From: Aureibacter tunicatorum
GTDB lineage: Bacteria; Bacteroidota; Bacteroidia; Cytophagales; Cyclobacteriaceae
Assembly (NCBI RefSeq): GCF_036492635.1
Contig: NZ_AP025305.1
Location: 2,666,001-2,730,000, forward strand
DNA: 64,000 bases
Direction of reading: 5' to 3'
Part shown: positions 44,123-54,039 of the stretch, piece after piece
How the letters are laid out: every line of letters begins with the position of its first letter
How positions within the stretch are numbered: position 1 is the first letter of the stretch
Notes under the pieces: model-generated
What the model was told of the DNA's origin: nothing
What the model saw: the letters and a program-made list of their open reading frames with translations, nothing else
Databases searched by the model: none
Position numbers and translations under genes: made by a program

Positions 44123-46924
44123 ATGAGTGACTTCTTTCCAAACCAAAGGTGGACAAGCGATGGAGAGCCTGAACTTGGCATAGGTATCGTCATCGAAACC
44201 TACTTCAATCGAGTAAAAATAAACTTCCCCTCTGCTGATCAAACAAGACAATACGCAATAGACAATGCTCCCCTAAGGCGAGTTTCATTCAAGCCAGGCG
44301 ATACTGTCTTTGATAAAAACCAACGACCATTTGTCATTGACCGCATACAAGAAGATGGCGATTTAATATTATACATTAATCAAAACAGAACACTTTCGGA
44401 AGCCGATCTAGGTGATGTGACTATGCAACATGGCGTTGATGAAAAATTACTCTCTGGAGAAATTGACCACCCCAGTCTGTTCTCATTAAGAAGAAGTACA
44501 TTAGCATATGATCACCAACGCAAAACATCTCCTATTAACGGTTTTGCAGGCGGAAGAATCGATCTAATTCCACATCAATTATATATCGCCCATGAAGTTA
44601 GCTCTCGCTATTCTCCACGAGTTTTGCTTTCCGATCAAGTCGGCTTGGGCAAAACTATTGAAGCCTGTTTGATCTTGCACCGCTTGATTCTAAGCGAAAG
44701 AGTCTCTCGAGTACTGATTGTAGTGCCGGACACATTGATACATCAGTGGTTTGTGGAAATGCTCAGACGCTTTAATTTATGGTTTCATATATTCGATGAA
44801 GAAAGATGCGAGGCATTGGACGAAACGGCTCCCGACGGCAATCCTTTTCTGGATGATCAATTAGTGATTTGCAGTATCTCATTTTTAGCGAAATCGCCTA
44901 AACGAAGCCAGCAAGCGGTCTTGGCAGGTTGGGATATGCTCGTCGTCGATGAAGCGCATCACCTTGAGTGGTCAACTAATAATCCCAGCCCCGAATATGA
45001 AATCGTTGAAATATTAAGCAAAATTGCAAAAGGTCTATTATTGTTAACAGCCACTCCTGAACAATTGGGTGAAGAAAGCCACTTTGCACGACTTAGGTTA
45101 CTAGATCCTGAAAGGTACAATGATTACGAGGCTTTCCTAATAGAATCCAATGATCAAAAATCAATTGCAAAAATTGTTGAAAAAATTTCTTCTGACAAAT
45201 CCCTATCCTCTGAAGACAAGTCATTGCTTGAAGAAATATTCGATGAGAAAAAATTAAGTCAATTAGAAAAAAATGACACATTCATCAAAAATCAAATCAT
45301 TGAAGATTTGTTAGACCAACATGGTCCCGGACGTGTGATTTTTAGAAACACGCGATCTGCGATGAGTGGATTTCCATCAAGAAAAGCTCATAGGATCACT
45401 TTGACAGCGAGCGAGCAAGAAGCATGGGTTAATAACATGTCCAAAGAATTTCTATTCGATCTTGGTGAAAGTGAAAAGCCTCAGTTCGACTACGATGATG
45501 ACCCGAGGACTAAATGGCTCGTTTCTCATGTGTCTGCATTAAAACCAGCAAAAGCGCTATTAATCTGCAAAAGCAAAGCCAAGGTTTTAGCTCTAGAAAA
45601 TGCTCTAGAAAAACTCGGCAATCTCAAAACAGCAGTTTTTCATGAAGACATGTCTATTGTTCAAAGAGATCGAAATGCGGCGTGGTTTTCAGAACCCGAA
45701 GGAGCCAACATTTTACTATGCTCCGAAATAGGAAGCGAAGGTCGAAACTTTCAGTTTGCTCATCATTTGATTTTATTCGATCTGCCTGTACACCCAGAGT
45801 TATTAGAACAAAGAATCGGTCGATTAGATCGTATCGGCCAAACCCAAGATATACAAATCTACATTCCTTACCTAAAAGGAAGTCCGCAGGAAACCTTCGT
45901 TCGTTGGTATCATGAAGGCCTTAATGCATTTGAGGAGAATATTGAAGGAGGAAATCAAATAAGCCAAACTTTTCATAACAGACTCATTGAATTAGCAACA
46001 TCAAGGGATAGCATTAAAATTGACAAGCTCATAAACGATACGATTGTGTTTCATGAGAAATTAAAAAGAAAATTATCCGATGGCCGGGACAAGCTTCTTG
46101 AGATGAACTCTTTCAGGCCAAAAATAGCACAAGAGCTAATCGAACAGATCCAACTGTCTGATCAATCCTTAGATCTTGAAATTTATATGACTAAGGTATT
46201 CGAACACTTTAGCATAGAAATGGAAGATTTATCAGCACGCACATATTTTATCCGACCTTCAAGAAGCAATAGAGAAGCTTTTCCATCAATTCCTGACAAG
46301 GGCATATCCATTACTTTTGATAGAATAAGAGCATTGAACCGTGAAGATTTAAGTTTTGTCACTTGGGATCATCCTATGGTCACTGGGGCTATAGACATGA
46401 TGCTTAGCGAAGGCATTGGAAGTGCCAGCTATGGCAAGTTGAAAGGAACAGGAAAAACCAATATACTGCTAGAAACTACATTCATCTTAGAGACGAACTC
46501 AAAAAACGGTATCGATGTGAATCGCTTTTTACCTTCCACTCCGCTAAGAATTGTTGTAGATCACCACGGAGAAGAACAAACCCAAACCTATACAACAGAC
46601 CTGATTAACAAACATTTAATACCAGGAAATATTGAACAGCTACTCAACAATGATATTTTTGCGGATTCGATCATTCCTAATATGCTGGACACAGCGACTC
46701 AAATTGCAGAACAGTTAAGCCAAGAAATCATCCATGAAAGTCTGTCTGGAATGAATCAAACTCTTGATCATGAAATAGGCCGTTTGGCATATCTTTTCAA
46801 AAAAAATCAATCCATAAGAACAGACGAGATTCATACCGCTCTTGATGAAAAAAATGAATTAACAAATCTGATTGAAAATGCGCGTATAAGATTGGATTCT
46901 ATCATGTTGATTACTGAAGGATAA
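44123..46924 (+). CDS. rapA: RapA-like SWI2/SNF2 ATPase (RNA polymerase recycling factor)
   Basis: The 933-residue Swi2/Snf2 protein resembles RapA/HepA, which frees RNA polymerase stalled after transcription. N-terminal Tudor-like domains (about 1-105) open with NQRWTSDGEPELGIG. The helicase motor follows with Walker A DQVGLGKTIEA, DEAHH, LLTATPEQLG, and later GSEGRNFQFAHHLILFDLP and RIGRLDRIGQ. A RapA-type C-terminal region follows. ATG 44123 starts at MSDFFPNQRW; an upstream TTG is disregarded. RapA is best known from gammaproteobacteria, so its presence here deserves a tree. Confidence 0.93.
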   Translation: MSDFFPNQRWTSDGEPELGIGIVIETYFNRVKINFPSADQTRQYAIDNAPLRRVSFKPGDTVFDKNQRPFVIDRIQEDGDLILYINQNRTLSEADLGDVTMQHGVDEKLLSGEIDHPSLFSLRRSTLAYDHQRKTSPINGFAGGRIDLIPHQLYIAHEVSSRYSPRVLLSDQVGLGKTIEACLILHRLILSERVSRVLIVVPDTLIHQWFVEMLRRFNLWFHIFDEERCEALDETAPDGNPFLDDQLVICSISFLAKSPKRSQQAVLAGWDMLVVDEAHHLEWSTNNPSPEYEIVEILSKIAKGLLLLTATPEQLGEESHFARLRLLDPERYNDYEAFLIESNDQKSIAKIVEKISSDKSLSSEDKSLLEEIFDEKKLSQLEKNDTFIKNQIIEDLLDQHGPGRVIFRNTRSAMSGFPSRKAHRITLTASEQEAWVNNMSKEFLFDLGESEKPQFDYDDDPRTKWLVSHVSALKPAKALLICKSKAKVLALENALEKLGNLKTAVFHEDMSIVQRDRNAAWFSEPEGANILLCSEIGSEGRNFQFAHHLILFDLPVHPELLEQRIGRLDRIGQTQDIQIYIPYLKGSPQETFVRWYHEGLNAFEENIEGGNQISQTFHNRLIELATSRDSIKIDKLINDTIVFHEKLKRKLSDGRDKLLEMNSFRPKIAQELIEQIQLSDQSLDLEIYMTKVFEHFSIEMEDLSARTYFIRPSRSNREAFPSIPDKGISITFDRIRALNREDLSFVTWDHPMVTGAIDMMLSEGIGSASYGKLKGTGKTNILLETTFILETNSKNGIDVNRFLPSTPLRIVVDHHGEEQTQTYTTDLINKHLIPGNIEQLLNNDIFADSIIPNMLDTATQIAEQLSQEIIHESLSGMNQTLDHEIGRLAYLFKKNQSIRTDEIHTALDEKNELTNLIENARIRLDSIMLITEG

Positions 46925-46979
46925 ACAAGTAATTTGATTGTGCGACTTATTCTTATTGTAAATCAAAAAGAGGTTCTTA

Positions 46980-47336
46980 ATGTCAATAAATAAAATAAAT
47001 GATATTATCTCAGGAAAAGAATTCAAACTAGAAGCTGGCTTGACAAAGCGTCAAATTATCAATTTACTCGGGGAACCTGATGATATTTTATACTCGAAAA
47101 GCCTGCAAATATTAAAATATGATTCGCTACAAATAAGTCTATTTGATAACATAATTCTGAGATATACTTACATAACATTAAATATGGAAATTAAACCGAA
47201 TGATTTATTTCCTGATCAGATCTATACTGTTGAACATGACGTAGATTTTTATATTATCCATTATAACAAACACGTGGATTTGATATTTTTCAATGACACT
47301 GATAATTTATTTCAAATACAAAGAAACTTTCCATAA
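46980..47336 (+). CDS. Hypothetical 118-residue protein
   Basis: I do not recognise this small soluble protein. It is acidic with many aromatic residues and has KRQIINLLGEPDDILY near 25-40, a motif seen in small proteins of the SmpA/BamE type and in some unassigned immunity-like families. Codon use is A/T-rich. It lies 55 bases after rapA and is likely on the same transcript. It has no signal peptide. Confidence 0.6.
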   Translation: MSINKINDIISGKEFKLEAGLTKRQIINLLGEPDDILYSKSLQILKYDSLQISLFDNIILRYTYITLNMEIKPNDLFPDQIYTVEHDVDFYIIHYNKHVDLIFFNDTDNLFQIQRNFP

Positions 47337-47592
47337 AACCTAACTACAAGAAATAAATTATAACTTTAATTATTTTTAATGTGATATTTTAAAATAAAAC
47401 ACAATAAATAATAACATATTCAAAGTGTTCAGCATTTTTTTATCCCAAAAAAGACTTATTCCTCTTAATTAGAGTTAACAATATTGTATTTGTTAGAGAT
47501 AATTTTGTTCAAATAACTAGTTTTACATATATTATCTTCCACTTGATTTATTTTATCTTAAATAGTTCATTTTTTTCAATCAAATACAGTCT

Positions 47593-49050
47593 ATGAGATT
47601 TATAGTTTCCCTAATATTTTCTACATTTTGTATAAGCACACATGCTTATTCCCAAAATTATCAAGGTGCGGGAGAGGACAACTTTTCAGGTGTGCTAAGT
47701 CCAGTATTTCAACCGGCTGCTATCGTTGATTATCCTGGAAAGTTCGATTTCTTAATCACCGGAGGGAGCCTTCATGCTGCAAGCAATGCGGTAACTCTTA
47801 CAAGGACGTCCCACTTTCTGGATTTCGATTTCAACGACATCGACTATATCAAAGAAATTCATAACAGAAAAAGATACGGATATCAAGAAGCCGACATCTT
47901 ACTGCCTAGTTTCTTATACAAGTGGAACACTCAAAATGCCATCTCATTATCCTTCAGAACCCGACAAGCATCCAGCATGCATGGAGTGACTCCTGACATC
48001 GTTAATAATCTCATAAAAGATCACGAAAACACCAATACGCCAAATACAGGTGAGCAAGATCGAATGGTTGAGAATCAAAGCGGGGCAGCCAATACTATGT
48101 CTTGGCAAGAAATAAATATCACTTATGCCCGAACGATCATTGAAGATCGTTACAAAAGGATCAGCATAGGAGCCACACCTAAAGTTCTGATAGGCATAGC
48201 AGCTATACACAGTCAGGTTTATGATATGACAATCGGTTATGACCAAACCGACAACAGGTATGTGAATGATATACAAGCCAGATACGGCATGTCTTCAAAT
48301 CTCAATGAAGCAGGCGAAGAAGATTGGAAATTCAAACCGGCCGGAGGTCTTTCTTTAGGCTTGGACTTGGGATTCAGATATGAAAAGAAAAAGCCAAAAT
48401 CTAATTGCCCCACTTACGGTCAAAGCAAAAGAAACTACATCTCCCAAAAAGATTTATTATCAGAATTCAGGGATTATGAATACCGTATCGATGTTTCTGT
48501 AAAAGACATTGGTCGCGTGCTATTTAATGAATCGGAGAACTCTGCCACAATCAATGGGTTAATCGATCCATTCGCATATATTTCAGGAGATCAATTCAGA
48601 AATATCAAGACTCCTGAACAACTGAAGGATACACTAGCGACTATGATGGTCCTAAATACAAATCCAGAAAAATTCTACATGTCACTGCCCACCTCTTTAA
48701 GCGTCAATATAGACTACAATCTAGAAAATGATTTCTACGTAAATCTTGGAATGTCAGTAGACATCTCCTCGATCATCATCGCGAAGCACTATTTGAAACG
48801 CCCAAATAGTTTCAACATCACTCCGAGATGGGAAACTCACCTCATCGCCGTATCGCTACCCAATTACTTCAATACTTTTGGAGAATACCAAATGGGACTT
48901 GGAATGCGAGTCGGGCCAATAACCGCGGGGATCAACAATATTCTCCCCTTTACAGGAAAAGATACTTTTGCAAGCGCTGGAGCTTATGTGGCTTTCAAAA
49001 GCTTCATATGGCCACGAAAAGAAAACCCTTATGAAATCCCCTGTCCTTGA
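47593..49050 (+). CDS. DUF5723-like outer-membrane protein
   Basis: The 485-residue protein has a signal peptide (about 1-20, ending HAYSQ). Its alternating strand pattern with Tyr, Phe and Gly is typical of a Bacteroidota outer-membrane barrel family (DUF5723-like). It has an N-terminal FQPAAIVDYPGKFDFLI stretch, a central YEYRIDVSVKDIGRVLF and terminal barrel strands such as MGLGMRVGPITAGINNIL. An internal Cys pair is possible. Function is unknown. A TAATTTTG -7-like element lies 86 bases upstream, with poor -33. Confidence 0.72.
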   Translation: MRFIVSLIFSTFCISTHAYSQNYQGAGEDNFSGVLSPVFQPAAIVDYPGKFDFLITGGSLHAASNAVTLTRTSHFLDFDFNDIDYIKEIHNRKRYGYQEADILLPSFLYKWNTQNAISLSFRTRQASSMHGVTPDIVNNLIKDHENTNTPNTGEQDRMVENQSGAANTMSWQEINITYARTIIEDRYKRISIGATPKVLIGIAAIHSQVYDMTIGYDQTDNRYVNDIQARYGMSSNLNEAGEEDWKFKPAGGLSLGLDLGFRYEKKKPKSNCPTYGQSKRNYISQKDLLSEFRDYEYRIDVSVKDIGRVLFNESENSATINGLIDPFAYISGDQFRNIKTPEQLKDTLATMMVLNTNPEKFYMSLPTSLSVNIDYNLENDFYVNLGMSVDISSIIIAKHYLKRPNSFNITPRWETHLIAVSLPNYFNTFGEYQMGLGMRVGPITAGINNILPFTGKDTFASAGAYVAFKSFIWPRKENPYEIPCP

Positions 49051-49146
49051 TCGTCGAAATTGACTTATTTAAGTTAAGTATTTACAAATTGAAATAATAT
49101 AGATATATTAACATGACAAAAGTCTATTATTTAATTGATTTCAAAT

Positions 49147-49719
49147 ATGAAATTGGAGAATTTTCTGCAAGGAATAAAACCAATGCCTGACAACAAGGCC
49201 TCTTTTATCGCTTCCCATTTTAAAAAAGAAATTCATCAAAAAGGAATATCCTTGTTAAAAGAAGGCCAGATAAGCAAAAAATCATATTTCGTCGAATCTG
49301 GAATTGTACGCTGCTTCATTATTGATTTGGATGGGAATGAAATCACTACTCGGTTCTATTCCACTCCCGACTTTTTAAATGATTACCTTTCCTTTTTTAG
49401 CCAGAAACCTGCCAATGAAAACTATGAATTATTAACCGATTGCGTATTGTATAGCATAACATTGGACAATGTCCAAAAGTGTTTTCATAATGTTCCTGAG
49501 TTCAGAGAATGGGGCAGAATGTTATTAACGCTGAATTACAGCTATATGAGCAATAAAATGATTGACTATCATAAACTATCTGCTCAAGAGCGTTATTTAA
49601 AACTAATGAATGAACAACCCGAGATAGTGCAACAGGCCCCATTGAATATGATTGCATCCTATTTAAACGTAACGAAGTATTCCTTAAGCAGAATTCGCAA
49701 AGAACTGACTAAATCTTAA
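49147..49719 (+). CDS. Crp/Fnr family transcriptional regulator
   Basis: The 190-residue regulator has an N-terminal cyclic-nucleotide-binding-like barrel (about 15-115; KEGQISKKSYFVESGIVRC, RFYSTPDFLNDYLSF). A C-terminal helix-turn-helix reads IASYLNVTKYSLSRIRKEL. It lacks the Fnr Cys set, so it is not an iron-sulfur oxygen sensor. ATG 49147 is preferred over TTG 49135. The membrane protein gene follows by 71 bases and may be its target. The ligand is unknown. Confidence 0.88.
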   Translation: MKLENFLQGIKPMPDNKASFIASHFKKEIHQKGISLLKEGQISKKSYFVESGIVRCFIIDLDGNEITTRFYSTPDFLNDYLSFFSQKPANENYELLTDCVLYSITLDNVQKCFHNVPEFREWGRMLLTLNYSYMSNKMIDYHKLSAQERYLKLMNEQPEIVQQAPLNMIASYLNVTKYSLSRIRKELTKS

Positions 49720-49790
49720 CAAAGCTTATTAAAATTGCCATATGACAATTTTATCTAAATACTTTTATTCCATATTTGAAAAAAAAAGAT

Positions 49791-50537
49791 ATGGAAGTTT
49801 CAACAACACAAGTGCCTCTTTGGCTATCAATTTTATTCATCATTTCATTTGCAACAATTCCTGTATTGATAATCTCCAATGCAGGGAAAACCGCTTATGA
49901 AAAAGCTAATCTAAACGGTTCCGTTATCAAAAAGCAAATAACGCTTTTTTATTGGGCATATTTTCTCGTTGTATCTCTGGCTTCCTTGACAGGCTTTTTT
50001 ACAGTAAATGCCTTACCTCCTAGAATGGTCGCGTATGTCATGGTCCCCCTTTTTCTATTTTATGTGTTAGCCGTACAAAAATCAAGATGGTTCAGAATCA
50101 TATTTGACAATATAAAGCTCGACCAATTGATTTTCATACATTCTTTTAGGTTTATAGGCGTATTCTTTTTTCTTGCCTATGCATACGGAGCGCTTCCAAA
50201 GCAATTTGCATACATTGGAGGCTCTGGTGATATCATCTCGGCAATACTGGTTTTCCCTGTCATTTTAGCGATAAAAAAACAAAAAACATATGCGAAAGCA
50301 ATGGCTATTGCTTGGAATATCATTGGGCTTTTGGATATCATTTTCGTCATTTCAACCGCATTTATAGTAACTAAAGCAGCTCTAGAAACTGGAAATGAAG
50401 GCGTTGCTCAATTTGGAACTTTTCCTTTCAGTTTAATTCCTGCTTTCGCTCCAGCAACAATTGTTTTTCTCCACCTGATAACATTCAAAAAAATAAAAAA
50501 TTACAAATTCGCTCCACAAGAACCTTTAACAGCCTAA
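49791..50537 (+). CDS. Multi-pass membrane protein of unknown function
   Basis: The 248-residue integral membrane protein has about seven hydrophobic helices and short loops. Notable stretches are GFFTVNALPPRM, FIHSFRFIGVFFFLAYAYGALPKQFAYIGGSGDII and IAWNIIGLLDIIFVIST. I do not recognise a family. ATG 49791 is chosen; a TTG five codons upstream (MKKKD) is possible. It lies downstream of a Crp-like regulator on the same strand and ends at a hairpin shared with murF. Confidence 0.7.
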   Translation: MEVSTTQVPLWLSILFIISFATIPVLIISNAGKTAYEKANLNGSVIKKQITLFYWAYFLVVSLASLTGFFTVNALPPRMVAYVMVPLFLFYVLAVQKSRWFRIIFDNIKLDQLIFIHSFRFIGVFFFLAYAYGALPKQFAYIGGSGDIISAILVFPVILAIKKQKTYAKAMAIAWNIIGLLDIIFVISTAFIVTKAALETGNEGVAQFGTFPFSLIPAFAPATIVFLHLITFKKIKNYKFAPQEPLTA

Positions 50538-50582
50538 TAATATTTTTATAAACAGTTTTTCAGTATTGTATATTCTTAAACC

Positions 50583-50618
50583 CACCTCAATTGATTAATC
50601 TCTTTTGGGGTGTTTTTT
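50583..50618. terminator. Terminator between the membrane protein gene and murF
   Basis: CACCTCAA and TTGGGGTG pair with one G-T pair, followed on the plus strand by TTTTTT. It sits between convergent genes; the plus-strand direction is clearly the better. Confidence 0.6.
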
Positions 50619-50640
50619 CTTTAAACCACAACACATTATG

Positions 50641-51933
50641 TTAAATATAATCCAAAACACTTTCCATCCTCATAGATCTCGATCCTTTTATCAACACAAC
50701 TGAATCTTCAATTTTCCAATTTGAAATATATTTCTCCATTTCGCTCTTTCCATTAAAATGAATCGCATTTGGACAATGCTTTTTTGCATATAGCATTTCT
50801 TCTCCAAGCAAAATCACTTTATCAAAACCGAGTAAATGAAGTTTTTTACCAAGCTTCTCATGTTCACTCAGAGACAAATCACCCAAATCCTTCATATCAC
50901 CAAGAATCACAACTTTGTTTCGATCTTCCATTAAAGACAAACTCAAAACTGAAGCAATCATTGAACTTAAGTTCGCATTATAGGCATCCATTATCACCTT
51001 ATTGGATTTTCGCTTGACGAACTGAGATCTATTTCTCTTTGGAACGTATGCGGCAACAGCAGCAATCCCTTTTTCATCCTCCACACCAAAATTTCGCCCA
51101 ATACATAAAGCCGCTGCAATATTTTCAAAGTTATAGTTTCCTATTAAATTGGTTTTCACCGTATTTCCAAACCTTGAACCGACAGATACAAAATCATCTT
51201 CTGAAACCAATTTCAAATCATTGTCATCTAGATACTTAATTGGAGTATGAAAACAAGAGCTAAGTTTAAGCAATAAACGATTCTTTGCATTGACAAATAC
51301 TTTCCCATTATGAGCATATAAATATTGATACAAATCACTCTTTGCCTTAATCAATTGTTTACTGCCTCCAAACACACCCAAATGCGCTCTACCAATATTT
51401 GTTATCAACCCGTAATTAGGTTTTATTATATCACATAGTTCTGATATATCTCCCACTCTACGAGCCCCAATCTCAAAAACCGCAATTTCATGCGAATTAT
51501 TCAATCTCAAGACGTTCAACAACGCTCCTCCTCTAATGCTATTTTGATTGCCATCAGTGGCGAACACATTATATTTCTGAGATAAAACCTCTCGAATCAA
51601 TTCCTTAGTTGTCGTCTTGCCATTTGACCCAGTAATAGCTATAACCGGAAGACGAAATCGCAGTCTATGATATTTGGCTAATTTGCGAAGCACTTGATAA
51701 ACTTCTTTCACCAAAATGCATTGATCACTTACAACCTGTCTTGGATCATCAACGATGGCGTATTTGGCTCCTTTTTCCAAAGCTTGGCCAACAGCGGAGT
51801 TTCCGTCATAATCTCTCCCACTCAAGGCAAAATACAAATCCCCATCTCTAACATATTTAAGATTTGCTGTCACACCTGAACATTCTAAAAATTTGGAATA
51901 AATATCCGTTTCAATTGAAAGAAGATTTGACAT
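50641..51933 (-). CDS. murF: UDP-N-acetylmuramoyl-tripeptide-D-Ala-D-Ala ligase
   Basis: The 430-residue Mur ligase adds D-Ala-D-Ala to the UDP-MurNAc tripeptide in peptidoglycan synthesis. The N-terminal domain has GDLYFALSGRDYDGNS. The ATP site is ITGSNGKTTTKELI near 100-113. NIGRAHLGVFGG and the C-terminal IMDAYNANLSSMIA and VILGDMKDLGDLSLSEH are the MurF hallmarks. ATG 51933 (MSNLLSIETD) is chosen over an ATG six codons upstream. It lies outside a dcw cluster, as is common for murF in Bacteroidota. Confidence 0.96.
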   Translation of the reverse strand: MSNLLSIETDIYSKFLECSGVTANLKYVRDGDLYFALSGRDYDGNSAVGQALEKGAKYAIVDDPRQVVSDQCILVKEVYQVLRKLAKYHRLRFRLPVIAITGSNGKTTTKELIREVLSQKYNVFATDGNQNSIRGGALLNVLRLNNSHEIAVFEIGARRVGDISELCDIIKPNYGLITNIGRAHLGVFGGSKQLIKAKSDLYQYLYAHNGKVFVNAKNRLLLKLSSCFHTPIKYLDDNDLKLVSEDDFVSVGSRFGNTVKTNLIGNYNFENIAAALCIGRNFGVEDEKGIAAVAAYVPKRNRSQFVKRKSNKVIMDAYNANLSSMIASVLSLSLMEDRNKVVILGDMKDLGDLSLSEHEKLGKKLHLLGFDKVILLGEEMLYAKKHCPNAIHFNGKSEMEKYISNWKIEDSVVLIKGSRSMRMESVLDYI

Positions 51934-52002
51934 AAAAAAATAATTTTCCACAACTAAAAAACCGAACTCGCATTAACGATTAAGCTTTGCAAAGCACGCT
52001 TC

Positions 52003-52890
52003 TTATATCTGCATAAAAATTAAGCCAACAGCTAGAGCAAGAATTCCTACCACTTTATGAATTGTCAAAAGTCTCTTTTTAACACCTAATATTCCAAACC
52101 TATCGATCAAGACCGAGCATGTTAATTGCCCTGTAATTACTCCAGCTACGGTTAAGGACACTCCAATTTTAGGAATTAAATACAAAACCAAAGTAATTAA
52201 TATGGTCCCAAAAAATCCACTGAAATAAAGATAAAAAGGCACGTTCATCATATTCGCTGGAAATTTAACTCTAAACAATAGCAAATAAATACTCAAAAAT
52301 ATTGTCGCTCCTGAAAAGCTTAAAAAGGTTGCGATCAGTGGATTTCCCACATAGTGATTGAGCTCTGCATTAATATTGCCTTGAAAAGGGGTTATAAAGC
52401 CAATTGCAAAGGCAAAAAATATCCAATAACTTTTATGGACAGCTCCTTTTTCATGTTTGATCAAATACAATCCTACTAACAAGCAAATCACACCTATTAT
52501 TTTTTGTAAATTAATTGGATGAGTTTTCATTCCAAACAAACCTATTTGATCCAAAATCAAAGAGCAAACAAGCTGTCCCACTATAGCGAAACTTAGTGTT
52601 GTGGCTACACCAAGCTTTGGTATTAACAGCATCACACTCGTGATAAAAACAATCCCCAACAAACCTCCTGTATACAAATACCAAGTAATATTAGTCAATG
52701 TAGAAAAAGAAGGAAATGTCTCTCCACTTACCAATAAATATATTCCAATCAAGACATTGGCTACGAAAAAACTAAAAAATGCTACTTGAAACGGGTGATT
52801 CATATGCTCTGACAACTTTGCGTTGATAGTGCCTTGGCATGGAATACAACACCCTGCTACGATTGCCATTAGAATTAAATATAGGCTCAT
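52003..52890 (-). CDS. Tandem DUF606 (YdcZ-like) DMT transporter
   Basis: The 295-residue, ten-helix membrane protein is made of two copies of a DUF606/YdcZ unit of about 145 residues. QGTINAKL and GQLVCSLILDQIGLFG in the first half repeat as QGNINAEL and GQLTCSVLIDRFGILG in the second. Each half also has LIPKLGV or LIPKIGV. Most DUF606 proteins are single units that must pair, so this is a fused dimer. The substrate is unknown. It is divergent from an AraC regulator with 185 bases between, which suggests control by that protein. Confidence 0.9.
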   Translation of the reverse strand: MSLYLILMAIVAGCCIPCQGTINAKLSEHMNHPFQVAFFSFFVANVLIGIYLLVSGETFPSFSTLTNITWYLYTGGLLGIVFITSVMLLIPKLGVATTLSFAIVGQLVCSLILDQIGLFGMKTHPINLQKIIGVICLLVGLYLIKHEKGAVHKSYWIFFAFAIGFITPFQGNINAELNHYVGNPLIATFLSFSGATIFLSIYLLLFRVKFPANMMNVPFYLYFSGFFGTILITLVLYLIPKIGVSLTVAGVITGQLTCSVLIDRFGILGVKKRLLTIHKVVGILALAVGLIFMQI

Positions 52891-53075
52891 GAAGAATTGG
52901 ATTTAAGCTATTAATCAAACCCTCCAATCAAATTGATGTTCCTAAAGTAGTAAAATAGATCAAAATCTGATTGAATTACACCTTCATAGAATCCAGTGAA
53001 AAGCCTAAATGAACAAAAAACACTTGCCCAGCAAACAAAATATATCTATATTTTTAGGTTTACAAATAATAACCA

Positions 53076-53942
53076 ATGAAAGAGGATTTACCGATATACA
53101 CGCTAAACCAGTTTGAAAGCCAGCTTAGCAAGAACAAGCCATATCAAGTTGAAATTTTCGATGCTAATAGGCATTTCGAAGTTGAATATCCGCATAAACA
53201 TGACTTCTTCGAAGTACTCTTTCTTACCAATGGCTCTGGCTGTCATATCATAGACAGCAATCGGTATGATATCAACCCGCCATGTGTATTTTTCTTAAGT
53301 CCTGGTCAAGCCCATAAGCTTGAATTATCCAAGGATATTTCTGGCTATTTATTCTTGTTTACTGATGAATTCTACCTATTTCATAAATCAAATAAAAACC
53401 AACTACTTGAGTTGCCATTTTTCTTCAACATCAACCAAGAAAATCCACCCTTGCAGTTTGCCAACGCTGAAGATGTAAACTTCCTCATTCAACTTTTCAA
53501 ACGTGGGTGCAAACTCATGGCTGAAAACCAAGGTTTTTTGCAAATAGAAGCCATTTTAGATACGGTTTTGAATACGTGCTGGAGCTTGTACCCTAACTCT
53601 CCAACAGGAAACGAACAACAAAAAGGACATCTGCTTGTCAAAAGATTCAGGCAACTCATAGAGGAAAACTACCAAGAAAATCTTAATATTCAGCAATACG
53701 CTGAATTACTAAACATCAGTCCTAACCACTTGACTCACATCGTCAAGAAAGTTTTGGGAAAAACATCATTAGACCTAATAAAAGAACGCAATATCATAGA
53801 AATCAAAAGATTATTGATCCATACTGACTTATCAGTAACTCAAATTGCGGATCGACTAAACTTCAATGATCAATCCTACCTTACCAAATTTTTCAAAAAA
53901 AACGTAGGCATCACTCCGGCCGCTTTCAGAAACAATCGTTGA
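53076..53942 (+). CDS. AraC family transcriptional regulator
   Basis: The 288-residue protein has an N-terminal cupin sensor (about 25-110; [18 protein letters not shown] and [14 protein letters not shown]). Two C-terminal AraC helix-turn-helices read [21 protein letters not shown] and [21 protein letters not shown], and GITPAAFR closes it. Cupin AraC proteins usually activate genes in response to a small molecule. The divergent DUF606 transporter gene is the nearest candidate target. Confidence 0.93.
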   Translation: MKEDLPIYTLNQFESQLSKNKPYQVEIFDANRHFEVEYPHKHDFFEVLFLTNGSGCHIIDSNRYDINPPCVFFLSPGQAHKLELSKDISGYLFLFTDEFYLFHKSNKNQLLELPFFFNINQENPPLQFANAEDVNFLIQLFKRGCKLMAENQGFLQIEAILDTVLNTCWSLYPNSPTGNEQQKGHLLVKRFRQLIEENYQENLNIQQYAELLNISPNHLTHIVKKVLGKTSLDLIKERNIIEIKRLLIHTDLSVTQIADRLNFNDQSYLTKFFKKNVGITPAAFRNNR

Positions 53943-54039
53943 TAATTACCTAAAAAGCCATGCTTTTGACAATGATTTTTTATTCTTAACATGGATATTT
54001 GTAATATCGCGAATAAGAAATAAAAACATTGTTAAAGAT

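Noticed and set aside
47500-47507. TAATTTTG as -7 promoter of the DUF5723-like gene
   Set aside because: It matches the consensus, but the nearest TTG gives wrong spacing and the region is very A/T-rich, so it is mentioned only in the gene entry.
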